NCBI GenBank assembly: GCA_963575745.1
Contig: CAUYUJ010018561.1
Location: 90,585-154,584 of the forward strand
Length of the DNA: 64,000 nt
Origin: Prorocentrum cordatum
Lineage: Eukaryota; Sar; Dinophyceae; Prorocentrales; Prorocentraceae
Reading direction: 5' to 3'
Below are positions 24,178 to 35,404 of this stretch, piece by piece. Below the pieces are notes generated by a model. That model saw nothing but the letters and a program-made list of their open reading frames with translations. It was not told the origin of the DNA and did no database searches. A program made the translations under genes and the position numbers. How positions within the stretch are numbered: position 1 is the stretch's first letter; each line of letters starts with the position of its first letter.

Positions 24178-24560
24178 TTTTTTACTTCCGAGAGCCTCGC
24201 TGGAGGCCTCTTTGAGCGTCTCCTGGGGACTTCTTGGGACAGTTCCAGGTAAACTTACTAACCAAGACGCTGAAGTAAGGACGACTTTGGGGGCTCAGGA
24301 GGGTCTTTGGTTTCTTCGGGCCGCGCCGTGGATCTCTAGGTCTGGGAAGCCACTCGTGGCCGACGCTCGCCGTGGCTAGAATAGTCCCTTCGTTCCTTAT
24401 GTAGCGTTCCTTCTGATAGCACGATGACTGTAGTCTGTGGGGGGCTCGTTGGGCCGTCTTGAGATGGTTTTTGGGGCGTCTTGCAGCCTTCTCGGAGCGG
24501 TCTTTGGCTGTCTTGGAGGCACCTGCAGGCCGAAAAAGGGCGTCGGGTAGCATCACCAGG
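24178..24560 (+). repeat. duplicated block downstream of E2
   Basis: Partner of 21773-22560: GAG.GCCTCGC.GGAGGCCTCTT, then the GTGGCCGA / AGTCCCTT / TAGCACGATGAC series in the same order. Confidence 0.6.
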
Positions 24561-25534
24561 AACCGGACTGCGCCAAGAGTGTGGGGGGGTCGGCTGTAGA
24601 ATCGAGGAGACTAAGACATGGATCAGGGCACGTGGACTAGCGACGGGTGACTGGTCCCGTTTCCATGTGAAGTCGGTGTGCTCCGTCGCCACATCGAGCG
24701 GCATTGTCCTCGCGTTTCTGGGGTTACCTTCCGCAGTCCGTTGATCTGGCGCCCACGCGCCAGATCCACGGATCTTTAATTCACGGCAGCGCGTGCCCGA
24801 GAGAAGAATCAAAGGACACTCACCAGACAACGAACAAGCATTCCGGCACGCTCCAGCGTGCCGCAGGGCCGGCGGCGGGTGATCCGCAAGACTGGCGTCG
24901 TGGCTTGAGTGCAGCGGGGAGCAAGAAGGCAACACGGATTGCACGAGCCTCTCTGATTTTGCGCTATCCCTGCCAGTGTAGGCTCAGTGGCCGATCTATG
25001 GCTGGGGCAGAACTTGCTATGGATGTGTTGGAAGGCGCCAGCAGCACCCACGCACGCGAAGGTCTGATGGCCCAGCAGTGGCTGCCGCTGATGTAGACAG
25101 GGTTCTAGCATATGCCGCCCCCTCCCGCAGAGTTTTCGGAGACGGGATTCCGAGATTTGCCATTCCCGCGGGATTACCCGAGCCAGCCAGATCCTCATAC
25201 TTCTGAGTGGCAGTCAAGTCTTTCTTGCCTATTGCATCCGCCAATGGCAGGCAAATCGGAGGATTCACCACGATAGCAGCTCTCTTGACGCTGGTGGGGT
25301 GGGTCGCCTACGGCATGATGACCGGCGACACTAGGGCCAGCCTCTCTCTTCATGACATTGTGTCGCGTCTTTCACCCCACCAACATATTGACAGAGAATG
25401 GCTAGTACCCTGTAGAGTCCATGTAGGTGGACTGACTTGCATGGATGCAGCTTCGCCATCGCCTTGTGGGTTCCAGCGAGATGGAGCTGCTAGTGGCGAC
25501 CTTTGCCCAACTTGTACGTTCTGGGTTTCTGGGT
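24561..25534. other. unassigned unique DNA
   Basis: The least repetitive kilobase in the left half. Open frames of 87, 130 and 129 codons (24481-24744, 24704-25096, 25207-25596, all +) lack any motif I recognise. The last begins with a possible hydrophobic segment (TIAALLTLVGWVAYGMM). A decayed exon is possible, but I cannot support a gene. Confidence 0.4.
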
Positions 25535-25875
25535 GGGAGTGGAGGAGGAAAGAATTCGTCGGGTCAGTGGAGGAGGGAGGGGGTGACGGGGAATGAGTTT
25601 TTCTGCCGCGCGCCTGATCGCGCGGGCGCGGCTTGGTGGCCACCCCGGGGGAGACAGAGGGAGGCGGGAGACGGACGGGGAGCTGGCGAGCGGGCGGGCG
25701 GGCGGGCGGAGCGGGCGCGCACGTTGGCGGGCGGGCGGGCGGGTGGGCGGGCGGGCAAAAAGGCGGGCGGGTGCGCGCGGGCGGGCGCGCGGGCGGACGC
25801 ACGCGTCGGCGGGCGGGCCGGCGCGCGAGTGGACGCGTACGGGCCCGCGGGCGGGCGGTTAGGCGGGCGGGCGGG
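25535..25875 (+). repeat. direct repeat D, copy 1 (~340 bp)
   Basis: Starts GGGAGTGGAGGAGGAA and ends in a CGGG-rich stretch (GCGGGCGGGC). The first 125 bp match 27064-27190 at about 95%, including ATTCGTCGGGTCAGTGGAGG and GAATGAGTTTTTCTGCCGCG. The G/C-rich remainder matches in texture. The two copies flank 1.2 kb of (GTC)n and (GGA)n. Confidence 0.85.
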
Positions 25876-25879
25876 CGGG

Positions 25880-26415
<536 letters not shown>

Positions 26416-26444
26416 GCCCGGCATGCGTCGCCGCGCGCCGAGTA

Positions 26445-27000
26445 GAGGGACGTGGGAGGAGGGAAGAGGAGGGAGGAACGAGGAGGGAGGGGGGTGAGTG
26501 GGGAGGAAGCAGGAGGGAAGAGGGATGAGGGAGCAGGAGGAGGAGGAGGAGGAGGAGGAGGAGGAGGAGGAGGAGGAGGAGGAGGGAGGAGAGGGAGGAG
26601 GAGGAGGGAGGAGGAGGGAGGAGGGAGGAGGAGGAGGAGTGAGGAGGAGGGAGGAGGGAGGAGAGGGGTAGGAGGCGTGGGAGGACGAGCGCGGAGGTGG
26701 GAGGAGGGAGGAGGGGGAGGAGGGAGGATCGGAAGGAGGACGAGGAGGACGGGAAGGAGTGAGGAGGAGAGTTGGAGGACGAACGAGGAGGGGGGCGGAA
26801 GGAGGAAGAGGAACGCAGTGCAATGCAAGGCAACGCATTGTGCGACTGCGCCAAATCAAAGAGTAGATGCCGGGTTTCAGGTTGTACTTCCTTCCTAAGC
26901 GGGGAGGGGAGGAGGACGAGGAGCAGGAGCACAAGGAGGAAGAGGAGGAGGAGGAGGGGGAGGAGGAGGAGGAGGGAGGAGGAGGAGGAGGATGTCGGTT
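26445..27000. repeat. (GGA)n microsatellite with short unique interruption
   Basis: GGA tract interrupted by a unique 26815-26900 segment. Confidence 0.93.
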
Positions 27001-27063
27001 CTCAGACATCCCTGGGGTGAGGACATCGCCGGCACAGTGGTGGTAGGGGGGCAGGCAGGGTTC

Positions 27064-27385
27064 GGGAGTGGAGGAGGAACGAATTCGTCGGGTCAGTGGA
27101 GGAGGGAGGGGGTGATGGGGAATGAGTTTTTCTGCCGCGCGCCTGATCGCGCGGGCGCGGCTTGGTGGCCACCCCGGGGGAGACAGAGAGAGGGATGTGG
27201 GAGACGGACGGGGAGCGGGCGCGCGGGAGGGCGGGCGGGTGGAGCGGGCGCGCACGTTTGCGGGCGGGCGGGCGCGTGGGCGGGCGGGCAAAAAGGCGGG
27301 CGGGTGCGCGGGCGGGCGCGCGGGCGGACGCACGCGTCGGCGGGCGGGCCGGCGCGCGAGCGGGCGCGCCCGCGCGGGCGGGCGA
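27064..27385 (+). repeat. direct repeat D, copy 2 (~320 bp)
   Basis: Same orientation as 25535-25875, offset 1.53 kb. The unique first 125 bp differ at only a few positions, so the duplication is recent compared with neighbouring repeats. No ORF with a recognised motif; LTRs of an eroded element or a simple segmental duplication are both possible. Confidence 0.85.
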
Positions 27386-28159
27386 GGAAGTCTCAGGCGG
27401 GAGGGGCTTCGCAGAGCTTGCCGCCGTTTCACAGTAGCGCCTGGCCTTGCGTTCTCTGGCCTTCCCGCGCGGTCGGGGGTTTCGGGATCGTCAGCCGTGC
27501 GAATTCGGGCTGCTGGGCGCGGCGGAGATGGCCGCTCCTATCTGTTCGGGTTTGGCTTCTCTTGGGTTTTTGGGTTTCGGGCTTGGGGAGGTTTCCAGGT
27601 TTCGCTCCTTCCAGATTTTCGGGTTTCACTGGAGATTTGCGGGTTTCGCCTCGAGAAGTTTCTTGGTTCGCTTTGCTACCTCAGGATTCTGCCTGTAGGC
27701 GAAGGCGCGATTGAAGAATGTCCGCAAGGTCGTGTCAGCGCAGAGGGAGGGTCGAGAGTGGGTTAGGTAGCAAATCATGGGTGCCTTGTGTACCCTCGTA
27801 ATTCCGTCTTTACAGTGCGTTAGCGTCGATTAGCGTCGTGTAATTGATGGGACAGCGCGGCTTTAGCTGTGATTTGCGCCGATCTAGCGTCGATCCAGCT
27901 TCGATTAGTGTCGATGGGCGTCGATCTAGCGTCGTATCGCAAGAGCTAAGATGATGGCATGGGAGGCTTTCATGAGTGGTCACCGAAGGTGGGGAGATGG
28001 GACCGCACCGTGTGCTGCCCCGCAGGCTGGGCCGCCAGAGGCGCCGGTCGCGCTGGTGACGCCAACCGCGATGAGGCCGCTGGCGGCGCCAGCACCCTCG
28101 CCAGCTGGCGGCGCGGCCGAGGCCGAACCGTCGGCGAGGGCAGCCGAGTCACAGGACAC
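27386..28159. other. unassigned DNA with GCGTCGAT mini-repeat
   Basis: 27386-27800 is unique. 27815-27945 repeats TTAGCGTCGAT/CTAGCGTCGAT about seven times. An Ala/Pro-rich frame starts at ATG 27951 and is open into the (GAC)n tract; its first 65 codons lack a recognisable domain. Confidence 0.5.
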
Positions 28160-28933
28160 GGTCGACGATGACGACGGTGGCGGCGACGACGGCGACGACG
28201 ACGCCGGTCGACGACGACGTCGACGACGACGACGACGACGGCGGCGATGACGACGGAGGTCGATGGCGACGACGACGACGACAGTCGACGACGACGATTC
28301 TGACGACGACGACGACAACGGTCGACGACGACGACGTAGACGATGACGTCGGCCACGATGGTTAACGACGATGACGGGTCGACGACGACGGAGACGACCG
28401 ACGGTCGAGGGCGACGGCAGCGGTCGACGACGACGACGACGACGACGATCATCGACGGGCGACGACGACGACGACGCCGGCGACCATGGTCAACGACGGC
28501 GGCGACGATGGGGACGACGACGTTGGCGGCGACGACGACGGTAGACGACGACGCTGACGACGGTCGGCGGCGGCGACGGCGCCGACGACGACACTGGCGA
28601 CGACGAAGACGACGGCGACGGCGCCGACGACGACGACGGTCGACGACGACGACGACGACGATGGTCGACGACGACGACGACACAGGCGACGACGATGATA
28701 TGGACGACGTCTGTCGAGGACGACGACAACGACGGTCGACAAAGACGACGGAGGCGGCGTCGCTGGCGGTGGGGACGACGGCTACGACGGAACTGGCGAC
28801 GATGGTCAATGACGACGACGACGACGCCGGCGAAGATGGCCAACGAACGCGACGGCGTCGGCGACGACGACGACGGCGACGACGGTCGACGTCGACGACT
28901 ACGACGACGAAGACGACGACGACGACCGTCGAC

Positions 28934-28975
<42 letters not shown>

Positions 28976-30923
28976 CGCGACGGCGACGACGAGGGTCGAC
29001 GACGACGACGACCATGCCGACGACGGCCGCGGCGACGACGACGGCGACGACGACGACGACGGCGTCGACGACCAATGGTCGACGACGACGACAACGACGC
29101 TGATGACGACGACGACGACGGCGACGATCGACGACGACGACGACCACGATGGTCCACGATGACGACGACGCCCATTACGATGGTCAACGACGACGACAGC
29201 GCCGACGACGACGACTACGACGACGGTCGACGGTCGACGACGACGACGACGGTGGACGACGACGACGACGGCGACTGCGACGGTCGACGGTCGACGACGA
29301 CCATGGTCTACGACGACGCCGGCGACGATGGTCAACCACGGTCGGCGACGACGACGACGCCGACGACGACGACGACGACGGTCGACGACGTTCACGACGA
29401 CGACGACGGTCGACGACGACGACGACGACGACGACGGTCGACGGCGACGACGACGCTCATCGACAACGACGACATTGCCGGCGCCTTTGGCCAACGACGA
29501 CGACGACGGCGTCGACAATGAGGACGACAAAGGCGATGCCGACGGCGACGACGGTTGACCTTCGACAACGCCGACGACGACGGTCGACGGTCGACGACGA
29601 CGAGGAGTGTCGACGATGACGCCGACGATGGTCAACGACGACGACGGTCGACGACGACGACGAAGACGGCGACGACGCTGATGATGACGACGATGACGAC
29701 TCCGACGACGGTCGACGACGTTCACGACGACGACGACGGTCGTCGACGACGTCGACGATTGCCGACAACGACGACGCCAGCGACGATGACAGCGACGACG
29801 TCGGTCGACGGCGACGACGACGATAGTTGACGATGACGACGACGACTGCGACGACGGCGGTGACGACGACGACGGTCGACGCGACGACGTTGACCGTCGA
29901 CGATGACGACGACGACGACGGTCGATGACGGCGACGCCAGCGACGATGGTCAACGACGACGGCGTCGACGGCGACGACGATGGTCATTGACGACGACGGC
30001 GTCGACGACGACGACGACGACGACGAAGACTGCGACGACGACGACGACGACGACGACGGTCGAGGACGACGGCGGCGACGACGTCGGCGACGTCGACGAC
30101 AGCGACGACGGTCAAAGGCGACGACGACGATGACGTTCGACGACGACGACTACGATGACGACGGTCGGTGACGACGACGGCTTCGACGCTGGTTGACGAC
30201 GACGACGTCGCCGGCCACAATGGTCAACGACGACGACGGCGTTGACGTCGACGACGACGATGGGAACGACGACGACGACCACGACGGCGACCGTCGACAA
30301 CGACAACAGCAACGGTCGTCGACGACGACGACGAGGGTCGAAGACGACGACGCCGGCGACGATGGCGACGACGACGACGTCGGTCGACGACCACGACGGT
30401 CGATGACGACGACGACGACGATAGCGGCGACGACGACGGCGTCGACGACGCCGGGGACGACGGCCAACGGTCGATGACGACGACGACGACGACGATGACG
30501 ACGGTCGACGACATCTGCCGACGACGACGACGACGGTCGATGACGACGACGATGACGACGACTGTCGACGACGACGACAACGGTCGTCGACGACGACGAC
30601 TACCACCCTCGACCACGACGACGACGATGACGACGATCGACGACGACGACGACGACGGTCGATGACGACGACGATGACGACGACTGTCGACGACGACGAC
30701 GACGGTCGTCGACGACAGCGACTACCACCCTCGACGACGACGACGATGACGACGGTCGACGACGACGACGTCGACGACGACGCTTGACGAGGGTCGACGA
30801 CGGCGACGACGACGGCGACGACGAGGACGACGACGACGGGGACGACGACGGTCGTCGACGACGGCGACGACGGCGATGACGGTCGATGACGACGACCGCG
30901 CCGACGACGACGAAAACGACGGT

Positions 30924-30955
<32 letters not shown>

Positions 30956-31715
30956 CCGACGACGGCTCTCGACGACGACGACGACGAAAATGACGACGAC
31001 GACGACGGTCGACGACGGCGGCGTCGTCGACTCCGACAACGGTCAACATCGACTACGACGATGGCGGCGACGACGACGGCGACGACGACGGTCGGCAGTT
31101 GTCGACGACCACGCTTGCGACGACGGCGATGACGACGAAGACGACGGCGATGACGACTACGACGGACGACGACGACGACGACGACCTCGGTGGATGACGA
31201 CGGTGTCGACGACAATGGACGACGACGACGACGGTCGACGCGGACGACGACGACGGTCGACGTCGACGACGACGGCGGCGGCGACGATGGTGACGACGGT
31301 CGACGACGACGACGAAAATGACGACGGTCGACGACGGCGACCACGACGATGACAACTACGACGACGGTCGGCGACGATGACGGCGACGACGACTATGACG
31401 AGAGTCGACGACGACGACGGTCGACGACGACGAGGACGGCCGAGGATGGTCCACGTCGACAAAGCCCACGGTCGACGACGACGACGACGACGAGTGCTGC
31501 GACGACGACGACGACGGTCTTCGGCGACGACGACGGCTGTCGGTTTCGGTCGATGACAGTTGAAGACGACGAAGACGACGACGTCGATGACGGACGACGA
31601 CGACGACGGACGGCGAGAACGGCGACGACGACTACGACGACGACGACGACAAGGGCAACGACGACGACGTCGATGGTCGACGATAACGGTCGACGTTGAC
31701 GAGGACGAGGACGAC
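28160..31715. repeat. (GAC)n microsatellite, 3.5 kb
   Basis: The longest tract of the window: GAC with GGT, GTC and GCC interruptions, so CGACGGTCGACG recurs. It is locally self-complementary (GTCGAC sites) and could fold extensively. All Asp/Arg/Thr- or Val/Ser/Arg-rich frames on both strands are artefacts. Confidence 0.98.
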
Positions 31716-31754
31716 GGACTACGGCGGCTGCGCGCAGAACTAGACGTGCTGGCA

Positions 31755-31906
31755 CACGCATTTCAATGCATCGTCGATGCGTCGGCGTCGCATCGGCGCC
31801 GTCGACGTGGACAAAACCAGGATCGATGTCTAGCCGCATCTCCGATGCATTGCTGATGCGGCGCGATCCTCCGACCCCATCTGCGTCGACCTCATTTGGG
31901 AGGCCT
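31755..31906 (-). mobile_element. miniature TIR element, family M, truncated copy
   Basis: Right end (GGCGCGATCCTCCGACCCC ... TTTGGGAGGCCT) matches the right end of 32944-33243. The interior contains the inverted complement of that copy's ATTTTATCCACGTCGACGG segment. The other TIR is lost where the element meets (GAC)n. Confidence 0.7.
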
Positions 31907-32033
31907 CTACACGGATTTCCTGGATCGGCGCTGGACCCCCTCCGTGGCGCGCGGAGCGCGCCAGGGGCGGCGCAGGAGGCGCCGCCACGGGGTTCAGCGC
32001 AGATCCAAGAACAGTCCGCTCGGAACTCCGAAT
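31901..32033 (-). repeat. foldback element FB3, copy B
   Basis: Outer stem TGGATCGGCGCTGGACCCC (from 31921) pairs with GGGGTTCAGCGCAGATCCA at 17 of 19 positions. Between them lie two small palindromes, GGCGCGCGGAGCGCGCC and GGCGGCGCAGGAGGCGCCGCC, giving a T-shaped fold. It is inverted relative to copy A at 34537-34680. It abuts the end of the family M element. Confidence 0.75.
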
Positions 32034-32089
32034 GTTACATCTATGCCGCTTTTTTTCTTCCTCGACTCGAAGGGCCAGCGCAAGCTTCT

Positions 32090-32220
32090 GGAAGCCTCCA
32101 GCAGGAGCTCTTCGACTGCGACGCGGACTGGGACGGCACCGAGAGAGGCGCCCGCAGGAGCTGGGCGCCCGACAAGCTGGCCTTCTGCTGCGAGCACCGC
32201 CGGCGCGGCTGCGCGCCCCA
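32090..32220 (+). pseudogene. fragment encoding a dinoflagellate Cys-rich motif
   Basis: In the frame of 32108-32215 the translation includes LFDCDADWDGTER followed by ...SWAPDKLAFCCEHRRRGC. The pattern C..., W, K, CC, H, GC is one I recall as a short Cys-rich module recurring in many dinoflagellate predicted proteins; its function is unknown to me. The frame opens upstream without a convincing start and runs on into unrelated sequence, so this looks like an exon or retroposed fragment. A related 60 bp copy of its 3' end follows at 32467 after a TTTTCATTTGCAG splice-acceptor-like sequence. Confidence 0.5.
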
Positions 32221-32943
32221 GAGTGCGGCAGCCCCGGACCCTCACACGGGCACCTCGGGGGGCTTGCTGAAGCCTTCAATGAAGGCATATTTTTTCACTG
32301 AGGGCCGCAGCTGTTGCTCGCTGAAGGCAGGAAGCTTTGCTCACTGGAATCAGGCATTTTTTGCTCCCAGGGAAGGGTTTTTGAATTTTGCCCGCGGGAG
32401 CAACCGTTTTTGCAACATTTTTGGTTTTCATTGAGCTCATTGTAGCATTCTTTCGTTTTTTCATTTGCAGGCTGCGTCCCCCAGAGTGCGGCAGCCCTGG
32501 GCTCTCACGCGGCCAGCTGGGGGGATTTTCTGAGCCCTCAGCTTGGTGCCGGCTGGTGGGGCAGGGGGTTAAGTTTACATTGGCGCCAGCGAGCCCTGAA
32601 ATACTGGCGCCTCGGCTTCGGGCCCCAGGACCCTCACAGATCGACCCGCCTCGAAACATGGCGCAGAAAGATGAGGTCCGGGGCTTTGGTCGGGATTTTT
32701 CACGATGTTGCAGCCGGCCGGTTCTGGCCAGCAGAACGGGGGGAGAAAGATGCCCCCTTTTCGCCACAGCTGGAATCTGCTCGTGTGACCGATTTTTAGC
32801 TGATTTGCCTTCGTCCACCCCTCTCGACCGATTTTCCCAGGGCCCATCCAGCGCAGACGCCTCTTGACCGATTTTCCCAGGTCCACCCTGGGGCCCTTCT
32901 AACCTTCAGCGTCGTCGAACCGATTCCCATTTCCCAGTGGTCC
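32221..32943. other. unassigned DNA with a 60 bp direct repeat
   Basis: A CCCAGAGTGCGGCAGCCC-containing segment occurs at 32210-32265 and again at 32470-32525 (offset about 260 bp). The rest is unique, with T-rich patches at 32285-32470. No gene supported. Confidence 0.55.
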
Positions 32944-33243
32944 AGGCCTCCCAGGTGGGGTCCGAGTCGATAGGGTCGGATGATCGCGCCGCATCGCCGA
33001 TGCATCGCCTGATTCTGCGGGTCGACCTGGAGCCCGATTTTATCCACGTCGACGGCGCCGATGCATCGCTGTCGTCGCCGATGCATCGCTGTCGTCGCCG
33101 ATGCATCCCCGCTGAATCGCCGTTGCATCGCCGTTGCATCGGCGATGCATGCATCGGCGATGCATCGGCGATGCATTGGCGATGCATTGGCGATGCGGCG
33201 CGATCCTCCGACCCCATCTGCACGGACCCCAGTTGGGAGGCCT
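32944..33243 (+). mobile_element. miniature TIR element, family M, full copy
   Basis: 300 bp with inverted ends of about 60 bp. The left end AGGCCTCCCAGGTGGGGTCC and right end GGACCCCAGTTGGGAGGCCT are complementary, and pairing continues through GGGTCGGA.GATCGCGCC and GCATCGCC. The interior is a run of GCCGATGCATCG/GGCGATGCATCG units, themselves palindromic (GATGCATC). No transposase. Related copies at 31755-31906 and 58950-59159. MITE-like. Confidence 0.8.
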
Positions 33244-34045
33244 CGAACAGAGCTATGGTATCTCAGCCCCACCAGCCCACGTCCCACCTGGGGACAGGTC
33301 CCGCGAAACCTGGAGAGAGCAGCATCTGTCCCCACCTGCTGGGTAAATCGCCCAGCGGGGCCAATGCCATGCCAGTGGGGATGAGCATCGGTGAAAGGAT
33401 GCTCACGAGCTGCCCCTGGCACACCCTAGACACCTGGCGGGTCGAACCAACATCGGGACGGCCAGCTTTTTTCAATTCTCGGCTCCTGGAAGCCGGGTTC
33501 GGGCTCTGGGGTCAAAAACGATTCGCGATGAGGCGTCAGCCCAAGGGAAGGGGCCGAGAGGTCAGGGTGCCATGTCTCGAAAAGTTCGAGCGGTTACATG
33601 TCTGGGAAGGTTCAGTACGATCGAAGTGGGTACGGAAAGATTGGTGGCGAAGACCAGCAGCAGATCCTGACGACTTTGAAGAGGACTCGCTGTCGCCGTC
33701 GCCGCGGGAGTTGTCTACTGTTGGAACGAGCGGCGCTTGTCCGACAGCGGACGCGGTCGGTTCTGGACAACACCTGATGTTGAGCATCGTCCACCTTTCG
33801 GCGGCGAGCCCGGGGGGGAAGTGCGAGGGGACAGGCCTTGCCAGAAGGCTGCGGGGCCTGGGCTCGCCACGGAACCTTGTTTCCGTGCCTACTGCGGGCG
33901 TGCCGACAGGGCCCCCCAGCTGCCTGCTCACTGGGGAGCCCCTGGGGGCCCTCGGGGCCCCGTGAGGGGTGCTCCGGAGGGTGTGGGGGCGGCCTCGGGA
34001 AGTCCTGGGGGCGCCCCAGGCCAGGCCAGGGACACCTCTGTCGGA
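33244..34045. other. unassigned unique DNA
   Basis: Open frames on both strands (for example 32937-33965 + and 33536-34132 -) contradict each other and show no known motif. No RNA gene seen. Confidence 0.45.
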
Positions 34046-34120
34046 GGGCGCCAACTGTACACATGCACCCGTCCTGGGCCGAGGATCGGCCTGGTCAGGA
34101 TCGGTGCAGGTGTATACCTG
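34046..34120. repeat. foldback element FB2, copy 2
   Basis: Left arm GGGCGCCAACTGTACACATG and right arm GTATACCTGGCGCAC pair around GATCCTG/CAGGATC. Homologous along its length to 1919-1996, including AGGATCGGTG.AGGTGTATA. Confidence 0.7.
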
Positions 34121-34129
34121 GCGCACTCC

Positions 34130-34536
34130 CACTCTGGCATCACCCGGGCAGGCGACCTCGCTTCAGAGCGGCAGCATCGCCACGCCGGGGCAGTGGCAGC
34201 GCCGCTACGCCAGCAGGACGACGACGTCGCCGCATCGCACAGCGCACGTGGAACAGCAGCGCTGCCACGCCAGCAGGACGCCGCCGCAGCGCGCGGCGCC
34301 AGCAACCGCAGCGCCTAGCCAGCGCGCTGGGGGCGGCTGCTGCGCTGCAGAAGCCAGATAGGCGTCGCGCGCTCACGGTTCCGCCGGAGCTTTCGCAGGG
34401 GGCTCGGCCTCAAAGTCAGGTCTTTGCCGACGCGAGCCCGGCGCAGAGCGCAGAGCAGAAGAAGCAGCTTCTGGCTCGCGGCCTCGTCTCGAGCATTGCT
34501 GCTGGCGCTGCTCGAAGAACAAACAACAGCACACGT
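34130..34536. other. GC-rich spacer with short CGCCAGCAGGACG repeats
   Basis: 34190-34320 repeats GCTACGCCAGCAGGACG-like units; the rest is unassigned. Confidence 0.5.
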
Positions 34537-34680
34537 AAACTTTTGAAGGTCCGCGCGGCTTTTTTTGATCGGCGCTGGACCCCTCTGGCGGCGCCTCCAG
34601 CGCCGCCCCTGGCGCGCTCCGCGCGTGGCGGAGGGGGGTACAGCCCAAATCCAAAAAGTCGGCGCGGCCCTCCGAAACTT
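34537..34680 (+). repeat. foldback element FB3, copy A
   Basis: 144 bp inverted repeat. Left arm AAACTTTTGAAGG..CCGCGCGGC then GATCGGCGCTGGACCCC; right arm GTACAGCCCAAATCC then AGTCGGCGCGGCCCTCCGAAA. Inside are two palindromes, GGCGGCGCCTCCAGCGCCGCC-like and GGCGCGCTCCGCGCG. Copy B (31901-32033) has the same elements inverted. Confidence 0.75.
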
Positions 34681-35404
34681 CATGCCCGTGCAGTTCTTTC
34701 TTCTTCCGTTTTTCTTTGCGGCTCTGCCCACAGCGGCCGTCGTTCCCGACCAAGTCGACCGGACGCCCAGGCAGCGCTGCGGAGTCTCGCCTCGCGTCCC
34801 CCTGGTCCTCTGGGCTGAGGGCGTGTTGCCTCCAGTTTGAATTCGATCCCCATTGCTTACGTTTTAGGAGCTTGCAAGCATAAACTGTCTAAGTTGCCTC
34901 CTCCGAGACACCGCCGCCCCCTTTGGCCGAGAAGCTGGGTCTCTTGGGAGCCTCTCGACTCTTGAAAGGGGTCTTGGTGCCTCTTGGGGGGACTCGTGGG
35001 ATAGTCTTGGAGCCTTCCTGACCTTCTCGACGACTTCTCTCTTGGGCCGTTTTGGGGCTACCTTGGGGCCCTCTTGGGCCCCTCTTTCGGGCATTCTTGG
35101 AAGTCTCTTGGGGCCCTCTGTGGCCCTTCTTGGGGAACTCTGGGGCTGTCTTTGGGCTCTCTTCGGTTGTCTTGGACTCTCTTGGGCCGTCGTTGGGCTC
35201 TTTGGCCGTCTTGGACCCCTCTGTGTTAAGCCTTCTTGGATTGTCTTGGGGCACTCCTGGGGCCGTCCTGGACCGTCTCGGGTCCATCTTCGGGAGCCAT
35301 TTTGCTTTGGACAGCTGGGAGAAAACAAGCATTCTGGCGAAGGACCCAACCATAATTATGCAGGTGTGAGCTCCTTAAGTCAGGTGAAATGAGGAAAAGG
35401 ATGA
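34681..35404. repeat. CTTGGGGCC-type block (34920-35330) and flanks
   Basis: Same degenerate CTTGGGGCC, CTCTTGGG and GCCGTCTTGG texture as the interiors of elements E1 and E2, here without either family end. The flanks 34681-34919 and 35331-35404 are unassigned. Confidence 0.65.

Noticed and set aside
28343-29521. Asp/Arg/Thr-rich frames of 300-490 codons on both strands
   Set aside because: Pure (GAC)n translation.
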